Shown here: positions 44,273-53,524 of the stretch, piece by piece
Layout: the number at the start of each line of letters is the position of its first letter
Numbering within the stretch: position 1 is the stretch's first letter
Notes under the pieces: generated by a model
The model's input: the letters and a program-made list of their open reading frames with translations, nothing else
Database searches by the model: none
Told to the model about the DNA's origin: nothing
NCBI RefSeq assembly: GCF_049348705.1
Contig: NZ_CP186485.1
Coordinates: 682,001 to 746,000 of the forward strand
Source: Paracoxiella cheracis
Lineage (GTDB): Bacteria; Pseudomonadota; Gammaproteobacteria; Coxiellales; Coxiellaceae
Reading direction: 5' to 3'
Length of the DNA stretch: 64,000 nt
Made by a program: the position numbers and the translations under genes

Positions 44273-46846
44273 TCAACCCGACTGTTTGTCTTTAAGTTCA
44301 ATGAGTTCGTATAGTATATCTAATGCACGCTTAGGTGTCAGGTCATCGAGTTTGAGCCCGTCCAGTGCGGCGAGGACAGGGTGTCTTGGCTCGGGGAATA
44401 GCTCATTTTGAGTCGGCCTCGAAGGTGGTGCTAGGTCGTGGCGGTGAGCCTCTAGTTCTTCTAATTTTGCTTTAGCTTGACTGATAACTGCTTGTGGAAC
44501 GCCGGCGAGTTGAGCCACCTGCAAACCATAGCTGCGGCTCGCAGGGCCTTCTTTTAACGCGTGCAAAAAAACAATTTGTTCGCCGTGTTCGGCGGCATCT
44601 AAATGCACATTGTAGATGTTGGGTAGGTCATCCGCTAACGTGGTCAATTCAAAGTAATGAGTTGCAAATAATGTAAAGGCGCGAAGTTGGGTTGCTAAAT
44701 AAGCAGCGCTGGAAAAGGCTAATGACAATCCATCAAAAGTGCTGGTGCCGCGACCAATTTCATCCATTAATACCAAACTTTGTTCGGTGGCATTGTGTAG
44801 TATCGTGGCTGTTTCAGTCATTTCAACCATAAATGTTGAACGCCCACTCGCTAAATCATCATTTGCGCCGATGCGTGTAAAAATACGATCGATGGGACCG
44901 AGTGTCGCCGATTTTGCTGGTACATAACTGCCGATGTAAGCCAGTAATGTAATTAATGCGGTTTGGCGCATGTATGTCGATTTACCGCCCATATTCGGAC
45001 CCGTAATGATTAACATGCGTCGATGCTGGTCGAGTTTCGTGTCGTTTGGCATGAATGGATTGTCCATGACGTGTTCGACAACGGGGTGACGTCCGGCTTT
45101 AATTTGAATGCCGGGCGTGTCGGTGAATTCGGGTGCGATATAATTTAATGTTGTTGCGCGCTCGGCAAGGTTGTTTAAGACATCCAGTGTGGCGATGGCG
45201 GCTGCACTTTTTTGCAAGGGCGCAAGTTCGTCAATTAATTTGTCGAGTAATGCCTCATATAATTCTTTTTCCCGTGCGAGTGCGCGCGAGCGACTGCTCA
45301 GCGCCTTATCTTCAAATGTTTTCAATTCGGGGGTGATATAGCGTTCCACATTTTTTAGGGTTTGGCGTCGAATATACTCTGTAGGCGCATTTTTTGATTG
45401 TGCGTGTGAAATTTCGATGTAATAGCCGTGGATGCGATTGTATCCTACTTTTAATGTGTTAATGTTAGTGCGTTCTTTTTCGCGTTGCTCTAATTCCACC
45501 AAAAATTGATGACTGTTGTTGCTTAACTTGCGCAATTCGTCTAATTGTTCATCGTAACCATCGGCAATAACCCCGCCGTCACGAATCACCACCGGTGGAT
45601 TTTCATGGAGTGCTTTTGTGAGTAGTTCATGAAGACTATTAAATTCACCCAATGAAGTTTTTAATGCGACTAAATATTGTGTAGCTTTCAGCGCAGTTAA
45701 TTGTTGGTGAATCTCGGGTAGGAGCCCGAAGGCGCGTCGTAGTTGTGTCAGGTCTCGTGGTCGTGCGGAGCGTAGTGCAATGCGCGCTAAAATACGTTCT
45801 AAGTCGCCGATTCCGCGTAAAATATCGTATAAATTGGCGTGGATTTCTTTTGCCATGATTTCTGTTATCGCGGCTTGGCGTTCAATGAGTTTCTGATGAT
45901 CGCGCAAGGGTCGATGGAGCCAGCGTCGTAATAAACGGCTGCCCATGGGAGTTGCGGTATTGTCTAGAACCCATGCCAATGTGTGTTCGTACCCACCTTT
46001 CAAGTTTGAGGTGAGTTCTAAATTTTTGCGTGTTGAGGCATCCATTAAAATGGCGGTTTCTTTTTGTTCGGCTTTAATGTTGGTGATATGCGGTAGCGCG
46101 GTGCGTTGCGTGTATTTGACATATTGTAATAAACAGCCGGCAGCACAAAGGGCGAGTGGTAAATGACTGACGCCAAATCCATCGAGGTCGCGCGTTTTAA
46201 ATTGTTGGCACAATAAAGATTGTGCTGTGCTTAATTCAAATTCCCAGGGCGGACGTCGTTTCAGTGATTTTGCGTTAGGAATTACATTTTCTAATGAGCT
46301 CTCTTCGCTGATTAATAATTCGGCTGGCTTGATGCGTTCGATTTCGGATAGTAATGCTTCTTTGCCTGCCAATTCTTGGACGATGAAGCGACCGCTCGAG
46401 ATGTCGAGAGTCGCAAGGCCGAACCGATCTTGTTGTTGGTGAATCACCATTAATAAGTTGTCGTGGCGTTCATCGAGCAGAGCTTCGTCGCTCACCGTAC
46501 CAGGCGTAATAATTCGACTCACTTCACGTTCAACGGGGCCTTTGCTGGTAGCGGGGTCGCCGATTTGTTCGCAAATGACAATCGACTCACCTTGGCGGAC
46601 CAGTTTAGCTAAATAACTTTCAACTGCATGATAAGGAACGCCCGCCATTGAAATAGGTTTATCGGCCGACTTGCCGCGAGTGGTGAGCGTGATGTCTAAT
46701 AATTTTGCAGCACGTTTAGCATCATCATAAAATAATTCGTAAAAATCTCCCATGCGATAGAAGACGAGCATGTCCGGGTATTCGGATTTAATGCGAAGGT
46801 ATTGGCGCATCATGGGGGTGTGTTGAGATAAGTCTGCTTTAGTCAT
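44273..46846 (-). CDS. mutS: DNA mismatch repair protein MutS
   Basis: MutS recognises mismatches and launches repair. The 857-residue protein has the mismatch-binding motif MLVFYRMGDFYELFYDDA (F-x-E), the connector, lever and clamp domains, and the ATPase with GPNMGGKSTYMRQ (Walker A), LVLMDEIGRGTSTFDGLSLAF (Walker B and signature) and FATHYFELT. The C-terminal helix-turn-helix reads GLQVAQLAGVPQAVISQAKAKLEELE. The start at 46846 fits family length; the frame is open to 46906. mltB and the glycosyltransferase follow on the same strand. Confidence 0.96.
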   Translation of the reverse strand: MTKADLSQHTPMMRQYLRIKSEYPDMLVFYRMGDFYELFYDDAKRAAKLLDITLTTRGKSADKPISMAGVPYHAVESYLAKLVRQGESIVICEQIGDPATSKGPVEREVSRIITPGTVSDEALLDERHDNLLMVIHQQQDRFGLATLDISSGRFIVQELAGKEALLSEIERIKPAELLISEESSLENVIPNAKSLKRRPPWEFELSTAQSLLCQQFKTRDLDGFGVSHLPLALCAAGCLLQYVKYTQRTALPHITNIKAEQKETAILMDASTRKNLELTSNLKGGYEHTLAWVLDNTATPMGSRLLRRWLHRPLRDHQKLIERQAAITEIMAKEIHANLYDILRGIGDLERILARIALRSARPRDLTQLRRAFGLLPEIHQQLTALKATQYLVALKTSLGEFNSLHELLTKALHENPPVVIRDGGVIADGYDEQLDELRKLSNNSHQFLVELEQREKERTNINTLKVGYNRIHGYYIEISHAQSKNAPTEYIRRQTLKNVERYITPELKTFEDKALSSRSRALAREKELYEALLDKLIDELAPLQKSAAAIATLDVLNNLAERATTLNYIAPEFTDTPGIQIKAGRHPVVEHVMDNPFMPNDTKLDQHRRMLIITGPNMGGKSTYMRQTALITLLAYIGSYVPAKSATLGPIDRIFTRIGANDDLASGRSTFMVEMTETATILHNATEQSLVLMDEIGRGTSTFDGLSLAFSSAAYLATQLRAFTLFATHYFELTTLADDLPNIYNVHLDAAEHGEQIVFLHALKEGPASRSYGLQVAQLAGVPQAVISQAKAKLEELEAHRHDLAPPSRPTQNELFPEPRHPVLAALDGLKLDDLTPKRALDILYELIELKDKQSG

Positions 46847-46966
46847 CGCTTTTGCTATTTTCCTGAATTCAATTGAGTTAAATTGATAACCGATGTGGGA
46901 CTTCATCCTAAATCCGATCCCGTGTTATGATGCGCTGAATAAAGAAAAGGGGCAAGGAGCTTTGCT

Positions 46967-47494
46967 GTGGATGTTAATAATTATCCTTTAAGTCGACGAT
47001 TAGGTTTGGCGTTGAAAGATGCCGGCATGAAATTGGCATTGGCAGAATCTTGTACAGGTGGAGGTATGGCACGCGTGATTACGCGAGTGCCGGGAAGCTC
47101 TGCTTGGTTTGATCGTGGATTTGTCACTTACAGTAATGAATCAAAAATTGAAATGTTGGGTGTCGATCCAAAAAATTTGGAACAATACGGTGCCGTGAGT
47201 GAGCAGGTTGCGCGTGAAATGGCATTAGGTGCATTAAAACATAGCCATGCAGATATTACTGCAAGTATTACAGGAGTTGCTGGCCCGGGCGGTGGGACAC
47301 CGGAAAAACCTGTGGGTACCGTTTGGATTGGTGTTGCATTAAAAAATGGTCAAGTTGAGTGTCGTAAAGTTTTTTTTGAAAGTGGCCGCAAGCACGTGCG
47401 TGTATGCGCCATTGCCTTTGCATTGAATTGGTTATATGAAGAAGTAAAAAAATTATTAGAAACAAATGCATTGAATAAAAATGCAAAAGTATAA
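46967..47494 (+). CDS. pncC: Nicotinamide-nucleotide amidohydrolase
   Basis: A single-domain CinA C-terminal enzyme (175 residues) that converts NMN to nicotinate mononucleotide and ammonia. Typical motifs: LALAESCTGGGMARVITRVPGSSAWFDRGFVTYSNESKIEMLGV (catalytic Ser in ESCTGG), AVSEQVAREMALGAL and ITGVAGPGGGTPEKPVGTVWIG. GTG 46967 has AAGGAGC upstream. Placed immediately before recA, the order seen in E. coli and relatives (pncC-recA-recX-alaS). Confidence 0.94.
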   Translation: MDVNNYPLSRRLGLALKDAGMKLALAESCTGGGMARVITRVPGSSAWFDRGFVTYSNESKIEMLGVDPKNLEQYGAVSEQVAREMALGALKHSHADITASITGVAGPGGGTPEKPVGTVWIGVALKNGQVECRKVFFESGRKHVRVCAIAFALNWLYEEVKKLLETNALNKNAKV

Positions 47495-47560
47495 GATTAA
47501 TTAAAAAACGGTATACTTTTAAATTTTGATTTGTGGAATAATAAGGGTACATTTTTAGAA

Positions 47561-47586
47561 CCTCAATTATGAGGCAATATTTTTTA
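47561..47586 (+). promoter_or_regulatory. Hairpin plus T-run before recA
   Basis: CCTCA-ATTA-TGAGG (47561-47574) followed by CAATATTTTTT sits immediately ahead of the recA ribosome site AAGGAG. It resembles a small intrinsic terminator and could end the pncC message or attenuate read-through into recA. No LexA-type CTG-N10-CAG site is present in the 100-base leader. Confidence 0.4.
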
Positions 47587-47596
47587 AGGAGTAGTG

Positions 47597-48628
47597 ATGG
47601 ATGATCGTAGTAAGGCACTTAGTGCAGCATTAACTCAGATTGAGCGACAGTTTGGAAAGGGTTCGGTCATGCGCTTAGGAGATCCTGGCGCTGTTCGTGA
47701 TATTGATGTTATTTCTACTGGTTCGTTAGGCTTAGATATTGCGCTAGGTGTGGGTGGTTTGCCACGCGGGCGCGTTGTGGAAATTTATGGGCCAGAGGCA
47801 TCGGGAAAAACCACATTGTCATTGCAAACTATTGCATCGTGTCAAAAAATGGGTGGCACGGCGGCTTTTGTCGATGCAGAGCACGCATTAGATCCTATCT
47901 ACGCCGAAAAATTAGGTGTGAATGTGGATGAATTATTAGTGTCACAGCCGGATACTGGTGAACAGGGTTTAGAGATTACCGACATGTTAGTGCGTTCCGG
48001 CGCGGTGGATATGGTGGTGGTTGACTCCGTTGCTGCTCTAACACCAAAAGCCGAAATTGAAGGTGACATGGGCGATTCTCACATGGGCTTGCAAGCACGC
48101 TTGATGTCACAAGCATTGCGAAAGCTCACGGCAAATATCAAAAAATCCAATACATTAGTGGTGTTTATTAATCAAATACGTATGAAAATTGGTGTGATGT
48201 TTGGCAGCCCAGAAACAACAACGGGTGGAAACGCATTAAAGTTTTATGCATCGGTTCGTTTGGATATTCGTCGCACGGGTGCTATCAAGAAAGGCGATGA
48301 AATTTTGGGTAACGAAACTCGTGTGAAAGTGGTGAAGAATAAAGTGGCACCGCCGTTTCGTAAAGTTGATTTTGATATTCTGTATGGTTCTGGTATTTCC
48401 CGCGAAAGCGAACTGATTGATTTGGGTGTTCAACAAGAAATTGTTGAAAAATCTGGCGCCTGGTACAGCTATAATGGAACCCGAATTGGTCAGGGCAAGG
48501 ATAATGTTCGTCAATTTTTGGTAGAAAATCCTGAGATTGCGCAAGAGATTGAAACCCGTTTACGTGAACAGCTACTGCCTCAAGGAAAGTCTGAAGAAGC
48601 TGTTGAGAAAGAGGAAGTGGCTGCGTGA
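47597..48628 (+). CDS. recA: DNA recombinase RecA
   Basis: RecA forms filaments on single-stranded DNA for recombination and damage signalling. About 343 residues: ALTQIERQFGKGSVMRLGD, Walker A GPEASGKTTL, AFVDAEHALDP, VVVDSVAALTPKAEIEGDMGDSHMGLQARLMSQALRKL, VFINQIRMKIGVMFGSPETTTGGNALKFYASVRLDIRR. ATG 47597 has AAGGAG five bases before; a GTG lies one codon upstream. It is followed by recX after 12 bases. No SOS box is visible. Confidence 0.98.
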   Translation: MDDRSKALSAALTQIERQFGKGSVMRLGDPGAVRDIDVISTGSLGLDIALGVGGLPRGRVVEIYGPEASGKTTLSLQTIASCQKMGGTAAFVDAEHALDPIYAEKLGVNVDELLVSQPDTGEQGLEITDMLVRSGAVDMVVVDSVAALTPKAEIEGDMGDSHMGLQARLMSQALRKLTANIKKSNTLVVFINQIRMKIGVMFGSPETTTGGNALKFYASVRLDIRRTGAIKKGDEILGNETRVKVVKNKVAPPFRKVDFDILYGSGISRESELIDLGVQQEIVEKSGAWYSYNGTRIGQGKDNVRQFLVENPEIAQEIETRLREQLLPQGKSEEAVEKEEVAA

Positions 48629-48640
48629 TGAGGTGGCCAA

Positions 48641-49087
48641 ATGAAATTACGGGAACGTGCGATTAACTTACTAGCAAGGCGGGAGCATTCATGGCTCGAG
48701 CTCAAGCAAAAATTAATCGTGAAGGGCTTTGTCGCTGATGAAGTTGATACCTTATTGGCTCAACTGGCTCGGGAAGGTCTTCAGAGCGATGAGCGGTATA
48801 CAGAGGCCTATGTCAGGATGCGCGTTGAGGCGGGTTTTGGGCCTCGACGCGTTAAAATGGAATTGCAACAGCGCGGCATTTCTGATTCACTGATTGACAG
48901 ATATTTGCACCAGGATGAGGAATTTTGGTGGCAGGTGTTGTTGTCTGTCTGGCAAAGAAAGTATGATGCAGAACCGGTCTTGAATGCAAAAGCCTATACC
49001 AAAGAATTGCGTTTTTTGACCCAGCGAGGCTTTGATCCAGGACAGATTCATAAGCTATTGCAAAAACAGCATAAGATAGAATACTAA
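48641..49087 (+). CDS. recX: Regulatory protein RecX
   Basis: RecX caps and inhibits RecA filaments. The 148-residue, three-helix-repeat protein reads RAINLLARREHSWLELKQKLIVKGF..LLAQLAREGLQSDERYTEAYVRMRVEAGFGPRRVKMELQQRGIS..FLTQRGFDPGQIHKLL, which is the family pattern. It lies 12 bases behind recA and three before alaS, so probably one transcript. Confidence 0.95.
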   Translation: MKLRERAINLLARREHSWLELKQKLIVKGFVADEVDTLLAQLAREGLQSDERYTEAYVRMRVEAGFGPRRVKMELQQRGISDSLIDRYLHQDEEFWWQVLLSVWQRKYDAEPVLNAKAYTKELRFLTQRGFDPGQIHKLLQKQHKIEY

Positions 49088-49089
49088 GT

Positions 49090-51705
49090 ATGTTAAAATC
49101 AATGAACAGCAATGAATTACGAAAATTATTTATAAAATACTTTAAGTCACTTAACCATGAAATTGTGCCTAGTAGTTCGCTCGTACCTGCGAACGACCCC
49201 ACGTTATTATTCACGAATGCAGGCATGGTTCAATTCAAAGATGTATTGTTGGGTGTTGAAAAACGCTCTTACACTCGCGCAACTTCGGTGCAACGCTGCA
49301 TGCGTGCAGGGGGCAAGCACAACGACTTAGAAAATGTCGGTTACACCGCACGCCATCACACCTTTTTTGAAATGCTAGGGAATTTTAGCTTTGGTGATTA
49401 TTTCAAACGCGAAGCAATTGAATTTGCATGGAAATTTTTAACGGAAGAGCTTGGCATTCCGCAAGATCGCTTGTGGATCACCGTCTTTCGTGATGACAAA
49501 GAAAGCGAAGAGATTTGGTTGAAAGAAATAAAAGTGGATCCCAAACATTTTTCGCGCTGTGGTGAAAAAGATAATTTTTGGCAAATGGGGGATACCGGAC
49601 CTTGCGGTCCTTGCACTGAAATTTTTTATGATCATGGGCCTAAAATTCAGGGTGGCCCTCCGGGTAGTCCCGATGCAGACGGCGATCGCTATGTTGAAAT
49701 ATGGAATATCGTATTTATGCAATACGATCGCGACATCAATGGGAAGCTCCATTCGTTGCCGCAACGTTCAGTGGATACCGGCATGGGATTAGAGCGAATT
49801 GCTGCGGTGATGCAAGGTGTGCACGATAACTATGATATAGATCTCTTCCAATATTTATTAAGAGCATTGTCTAACTTAGTAGATTGCAAAGATTTTCATG
49901 ACACATCGATGCGAGTGATAGTCGATCATATTCGCGCGTCTAGCTTTTTAATTGCCCATGGCGTGATACCCTCTAATGAAGGGCGTGGGTACGTATTGCG
50001 TCGCGTGATCCGTCGTGCAGTTCGTCATGGTTATCGTTTGGGACAAACTGATCCGTTCTTTTATAAGCTTACTGGTGCCTTGGTTGAAGTGATGGGGGAT
50101 GCCTATCCGGAATTAATTAAAGCGCAATCGTTAATTGAGCAAGTTATCCAGCAAGAAGAAATACAATTTTCCAAAACGTTAGCAAAAGGCCTTAAGATAT
50201 TAGATCAAGAAATTTCAGAGCTGCAAAAGCGCGAAATCCCGGGTGCTATCATTTTTCAATTATATGACACGTATGGATTTCCCCCTGATCTGACAGCCGA
50301 CATCGCGAAAGAACGACACTTAACTATGGATTACGCCGGCTTCAATGCAGCAATGGAGCATCAGCGTGAGCAATCCTTGCAAGCACAACAGTTTACTGTA
50401 GATCAAACACAAAAAGTTCACATTGGGGGTGAAACCCAATTTGTTGGTTACGAACAGTTATCTGCAGAAGCTACCATCACAACATTACTACAAAACAATC
50501 AACCGATCACTATTTTGAAAACGGGTGAAAAAGGTGTTGTCGTATTAGACCGTACTCCGTTTTACGCGGAGTCGGGTGGTCAGGTGGGTGATTCCGGTTA
50601 TTTATATTTCGAGAGCGGCAGTTTCCGTGTCAAAGACACGAAAAAACAAGGCAATGTTTATTTGCATTTTGGTGAGGTGGTAAAAGGGCAGCTACGCACA
50701 AAAGAAGCAGTTCGTGCCGAAGTCGATACAAGCCGTGAGGCTGTTATGCTTAATCACTCGGCCACACATTTATTGCATGAAGCGTTGCGCCGTGTTTTAG
50801 GTGAGCATGTCATGCAAAAAGGATCGCTGGTAGAGGCTAAGCGTTTGCGATTTGATTTTTCTCATCCCCGCCCTGTAACTTTGCAAGAAATACAAGCGAT
50901 TGAACGCTTGGTTAACCAGCAAATCCGTGCGAATTTAAAATCAACCGTGACCGAAATGACGCCGGATGAAGCCAAGAAAAAAGGCGCGCTTGCTCTTTTT
51001 GGTGAGCGATATGGCAAACAGGTGCGAATGCTTGAGATGGGTGATTTTTCGCTAGAAATTTGTGGCGGCACTCATGTGGAGTACACTGGCAAAATTGGCT
51101 TATTTAAAATCGTCTCTGAGTCGGCATGTGCTTCCGGCGTTCGTCGAATCGAAGCAGTGACCGGCAAGGCTGCTATATTATATGTGGAAGCACAAGAAGA
51201 GCGCCTACGCCAAATGAGTGACTTATTAAAAACCAATCCTAATAATGTGTTTAATAAGCTCAATCAATTGTTAGAAGAGCACCGCACCTTAGAAAAAGAG
51301 TTAGTTAAGCTTAAGCAACAAATTGCCAATCAGCAAACAGCAAAATTGCTGGAAGAGGCTGTTGATGTCGGTGGCCTGAAGGTCTTGGCAGTGCGACTGC
51401 GGACTGTGGATCGAGACACATTGCGTAATACCTTGGACCAATTAAAACAAGAGCTAGGCTCAGCCGCGATTGTCTTGGCCTCAGTAAAAGAAGATAAAAT
51501 TCAGATGGTCGCTGGAGTAACTAAAGACTTTACTTCATGTATCAATGCCGTTGACTTGCTCAATCAAGTGGCTCTACAAGTGGGCGGAAAAGGAGGCGGT
51601 CGGCCAGATTTAGCGCAAGGCGGCGGTGATGCGCCACAATCTTTATCAGAAGCATTGAAGTCTGTGGTGCCTTGGGTTGAGAAAAAGCTGGCAGCAAAGA
51701 AGTAG
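49090..51705 (+). CDS. alaS: Alanyl-tRNA synthetase
   Basis: An 871-residue class II synthetase. The catalytic core begins MNSNELRKLFIKYFKSLNHEIVPSSSLVP and holds FTNAGMVQFKDVLLG, RHHTFFEMLGNFSFGDYFKREAI and GMGLERIAAV. The editing domain has HSATHLLHEAL and CGGTHVEYTG (zinc ligands). The C-terminal oligomerisation part ends with GKGGGRPDLAQGGG. The start could be ATG 49090 or ATG 49102, which fits the family start better; neither has a clear ribosome site. Confidence 0.97.
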   Translation: MLKSMNSNELRKLFIKYFKSLNHEIVPSSSLVPANDPTLLFTNAGMVQFKDVLLGVEKRSYTRATSVQRCMRAGGKHNDLENVGYTARHHTFFEMLGNFSFGDYFKREAIEFAWKFLTEELGIPQDRLWITVFRDDKESEEIWLKEIKVDPKHFSRCGEKDNFWQMGDTGPCGPCTEIFYDHGPKIQGGPPGSPDADGDRYVEIWNIVFMQYDRDINGKLHSLPQRSVDTGMGLERIAAVMQGVHDNYDIDLFQYLLRALSNLVDCKDFHDTSMRVIVDHIRASSFLIAHGVIPSNEGRGYVLRRVIRRAVRHGYRLGQTDPFFYKLTGALVEVMGDAYPELIKAQSLIEQVIQQEEIQFSKTLAKGLKILDQEISELQKREIPGAIIFQLYDTYGFPPDLTADIAKERHLTMDYAGFNAAMEHQREQSLQAQQFTVDQTQKVHIGGETQFVGYEQLSAEATITTLLQNNQPITILKTGEKGVVVLDRTPFYAESGGQVGDSGYLYFESGSFRVKDTKKQGNVYLHFGEVVKGQLRTKEAVRAEVDTSREAVMLNHSATHLLHEALRRVLGEHVMQKGSLVEAKRLRFDFSHPRPVTLQEIQAIERLVNQQIRANLKSTVTEMTPDEAKKKGALALFGERYGKQVRMLEMGDFSLEICGGTHVEYTGKIGLFKIVSESACASGVRRIEAVTGKAAILYVEAQEERLRQMSDLLKTNPNNVFNKLNQLLEEHRTLEKELVKLKQQIANQQTAKLLEEAVDVGGLKVLAVRLRTVDRDTLRNTLDQLKQELGSAAIVLASVKEDKIQMVAGVTKDFTSCINAVDLLNQVALQVGGKGGGRPDLAQGGGDAPQSLSEALKSVVPWVEKKLAAKK

Positions 51706-51737
51706 TGTGTTAAAAACACCACTTCATGGAGAATTAA

Positions 51738-52961
51738 GTGACTCTCATTGTTCAGAAATTCGGTGGAAGTTCGGTTGCCACCCTTGAGCACATACAAAAT
51801 GTTGCTCGCATCGTTGCTGATACACGCCAACAAGGTCACGATGTGGTCGCAGTTGTTTCAGCGATGTATGGTGAAACTGATCGCCTGATTGCACTAGCCC
51901 AATCAATTTCACAATCAAATGCTCGTGAATATGATGCACTTGTTTCCACCGGCGAACAAATTTCGGCGGCGTTGTTGAGTATGGCGTTGGAAGCACTCCA
52001 ATGTCCTGCGCAATCTTACACGGCAGCACAAGTCGGTATCATGACCACGTCGCAGCATAAAAAGGCACGCATCATCGACATTGACCCTGAAACTTTGCGT
52101 GCAGACCTTCGTGCCGGTCGCATTCCTGTCATCGCAGGCTTTCAAGGCATTAGTGATACTGGTCACATCACGACATTGGGTCGCGGTGGTTCTGATATTA
52201 CGGCAGTTGCATTAGCGGCTGCATTGCAAGCCGATGAATGCCAAATTTACACCGATGTTGATGGTGTTTATACAACAGATCCCAAAATTGTACCCACGGC
52301 TCGTCGATTAGAACGCATCACATTTGATGAAATGATGGAAATGGCAAGCTTGGGTGCAAAGGTGTTGCAAAATCGCTGTTTGGAATTTGCGGGCAAATAT
52401 AAAGTTCCGGTGCGTGTGATGTCGAGTCTCCGTAAGGGTCCAGGTACATTAATTACGTTTGAAGGAGAATCCATTGAGCAAGCATTGGTATCAGGTATTG
52501 CCTTCGATCGTCATCAAGCAAAATTAACGCTCCAAGGTATTCCTGAGCGTCCTGGTTTAGCCAGCTACATTTTAGGTGCAATTTCAAAAGCCGATATTGA
52601 TGTCGATATGATTGTGCAAAACGTTCCAACTTCCGACACGAATATTGATTTTAGTTTTACGATACATCGTGATAACTATCCGCAAGCTCATTCAATCATC
52701 AAACGAGTAGCCGATGAACTTGGGGCGCGTCGTGTGTTAGGTAGTGATGATGTCGCCAAGATTTCGCTCGTTGGCGTTGGTATGCGCTCACATGCCGGTG
52801 TTGCCTCCATGATGTTTAGTGCTCTAGGGCAGGAAGGTATCCACATCCATCTCATTACAGCCACTGAAATCAAAATCTCAGCGGTGATTGATGAGAAATA
52901 CCTTGAACTCGGTGCCCGTTCGCTTCATACTGCGTTCGGGCTCGATCAAAGGCCAAAATAA
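51738..52961 (+). CDS. lysC: Aspartate kinase
   Basis: Phosphorylates aspartate, the entry to lysine, threonine, methionine and diaminopimelate. The 407-residue protein shows LIVQKFGGSSVATLEHI, FQGISDTGHITTLGRGGSDITAVALAAAL, YTDVDGVYTTDPKIV, and two ACT domains (LTLQGIPERPGLASYIL and ISLVGVGMRSHAGVASMMFSALG), expected to bind effector amino acids. GTG 51738 has GGAG ahead. It lies between alaS and csrA, as in several Legionellales and pseudomonads, and ends in a strong terminator. Confidence 0.96.
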   Translation: MTLIVQKFGGSSVATLEHIQNVARIVADTRQQGHDVVAVVSAMYGETDRLIALAQSISQSNAREYDALVSTGEQISAALLSMALEALQCPAQSYTAAQVGIMTTSQHKKARIIDIDPETLRADLRAGRIPVIAGFQGISDTGHITTLGRGGSDITAVALAAALQADECQIYTDVDGVYTTDPKIVPTARRLERITFDEMMEMASLGAKVLQNRCLEFAGKYKVPVRVMSSLRKGPGTLITFEGESIEQALVSGIAFDRHQAKLTLQGIPERPGLASYILGAISKADIDVDMIVQNVPTSDTNIDFSFTIHRDNYPQAHSIIKRVADELGARRVLGSDDVAKISLVGVGMRSHAGVASMMFSALGQEGIHIHLITATEIKISAVIDEKYLELGARSLHTAFGLDQRPK

Positions 52962-52998
52962 TGCTTAAAAGATTAAATAAACTTTTAAGCATTATTTT
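52960..52998 (+). terminator. Intrinsic terminator after lysC
   Basis: AATGCTTAAAAG (52960-52971) pairs perfectly with CTTTTAAGCATT (52982-52993), followed by ATTTTGC. It overlaps the lysC stop codon, so csrA downstream should have its own promoter. Confidence 0.8.
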
Positions 52999-53136
52999 GC
53001 TTGCAATCTAACCAGAAACCCTTATTATTTAAGATCTTATTGAGGCTTCAGGAGTAAACTCCAGGCTGAAAGGGTGTTATGCACTAAAATTAAAGTATGG
53101 AGATCATAGCTAGCTCTATGGCTGATAGGTAAAGGA

Positions 53137-53154
53137 CTCCTTAGAAAAGGAGAG
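53137..53154 (+). promoter_or_regulatory. csrA leader hairpin over the ribosome site
   Basis: CTCCTT (53137-53142) pairs with AAGGAG (53147-53152), masking the Shine-Dalgarno of csrA, seven bases before ATG 53159. The leader carries three GGA triplets (AAGGACTCC, AAGGAG, AGGAAG), the core of CsrA sites. This fits negative autoregulation of csrA translation, known in E. coli. Inferred here. Confidence 0.6.
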
Positions 53155-53158
53155 GAAG

Positions 53159-53386
53159 ATGTTAATTTTAACACGACGTATAAGTGAATCTGTGATCATT
53201 GGAGATGACGTAAAGGTAACCGTCTTGGGGGTCAAGGGTAACCAAGTTCGGTTAGGGATAGATGCGCCTAAAGAAGTATCCGTCCACCGTGAAGAAATTT
53301 ACGAGCGCATTCAAAAAGAAAAGCGTGATCAAGCCGAAGGTGGAGAGACTACCGAATCATCCAATCCAGGTTCCGAAGAAGAATAA
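53159..53386 (+). CDS. csrA: Carbon storage regulator CsrA
   Basis: A 75-residue RNA-binding dimer that controls translation and stability of mRNAs with GGA hairpins; in Legionella and Coxiella relatives it governs life-stage switching. MLILTRRISESVIIGDDVKVTVLGVKGNQVRLGIDAPKEVSVHREEIYERI includes the binding residues (L4, R6, R7 and R44-VHREEI type). An acidic tail (about 15 residues) follows. The SD is strong but sequestered in a hairpin. Between csrA and tRNA-Ser lies an array of ideal CsrA-binding hairpins (54231-54725). Confidence 0.97.
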   Translation: MLILTRRISESVIIGDDVKVTVLGVKGNQVRLGIDAPKEVSVHREEIYERIQKEKRDQAEGGETTESSNPGSEEE

Positions 53387-53524
53387 TCAACAATTTTTTA
53401 TTAAGCTTCACTAATTGTTCAAAAAACTGCGCAAGGCTTCAGGTTGTCTGGTGAATTGACAAACCGTTGTTGACTTATCAAAATAGGAGTGTTTTTTAGG
53501 ATACACCTTGATAAGGAGATCGTT

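Noticed and set aside
47495..47596. LexA (SOS) box ahead of recA
   Set aside because: No CTG-N10-CAG arrangement is present in the leader.
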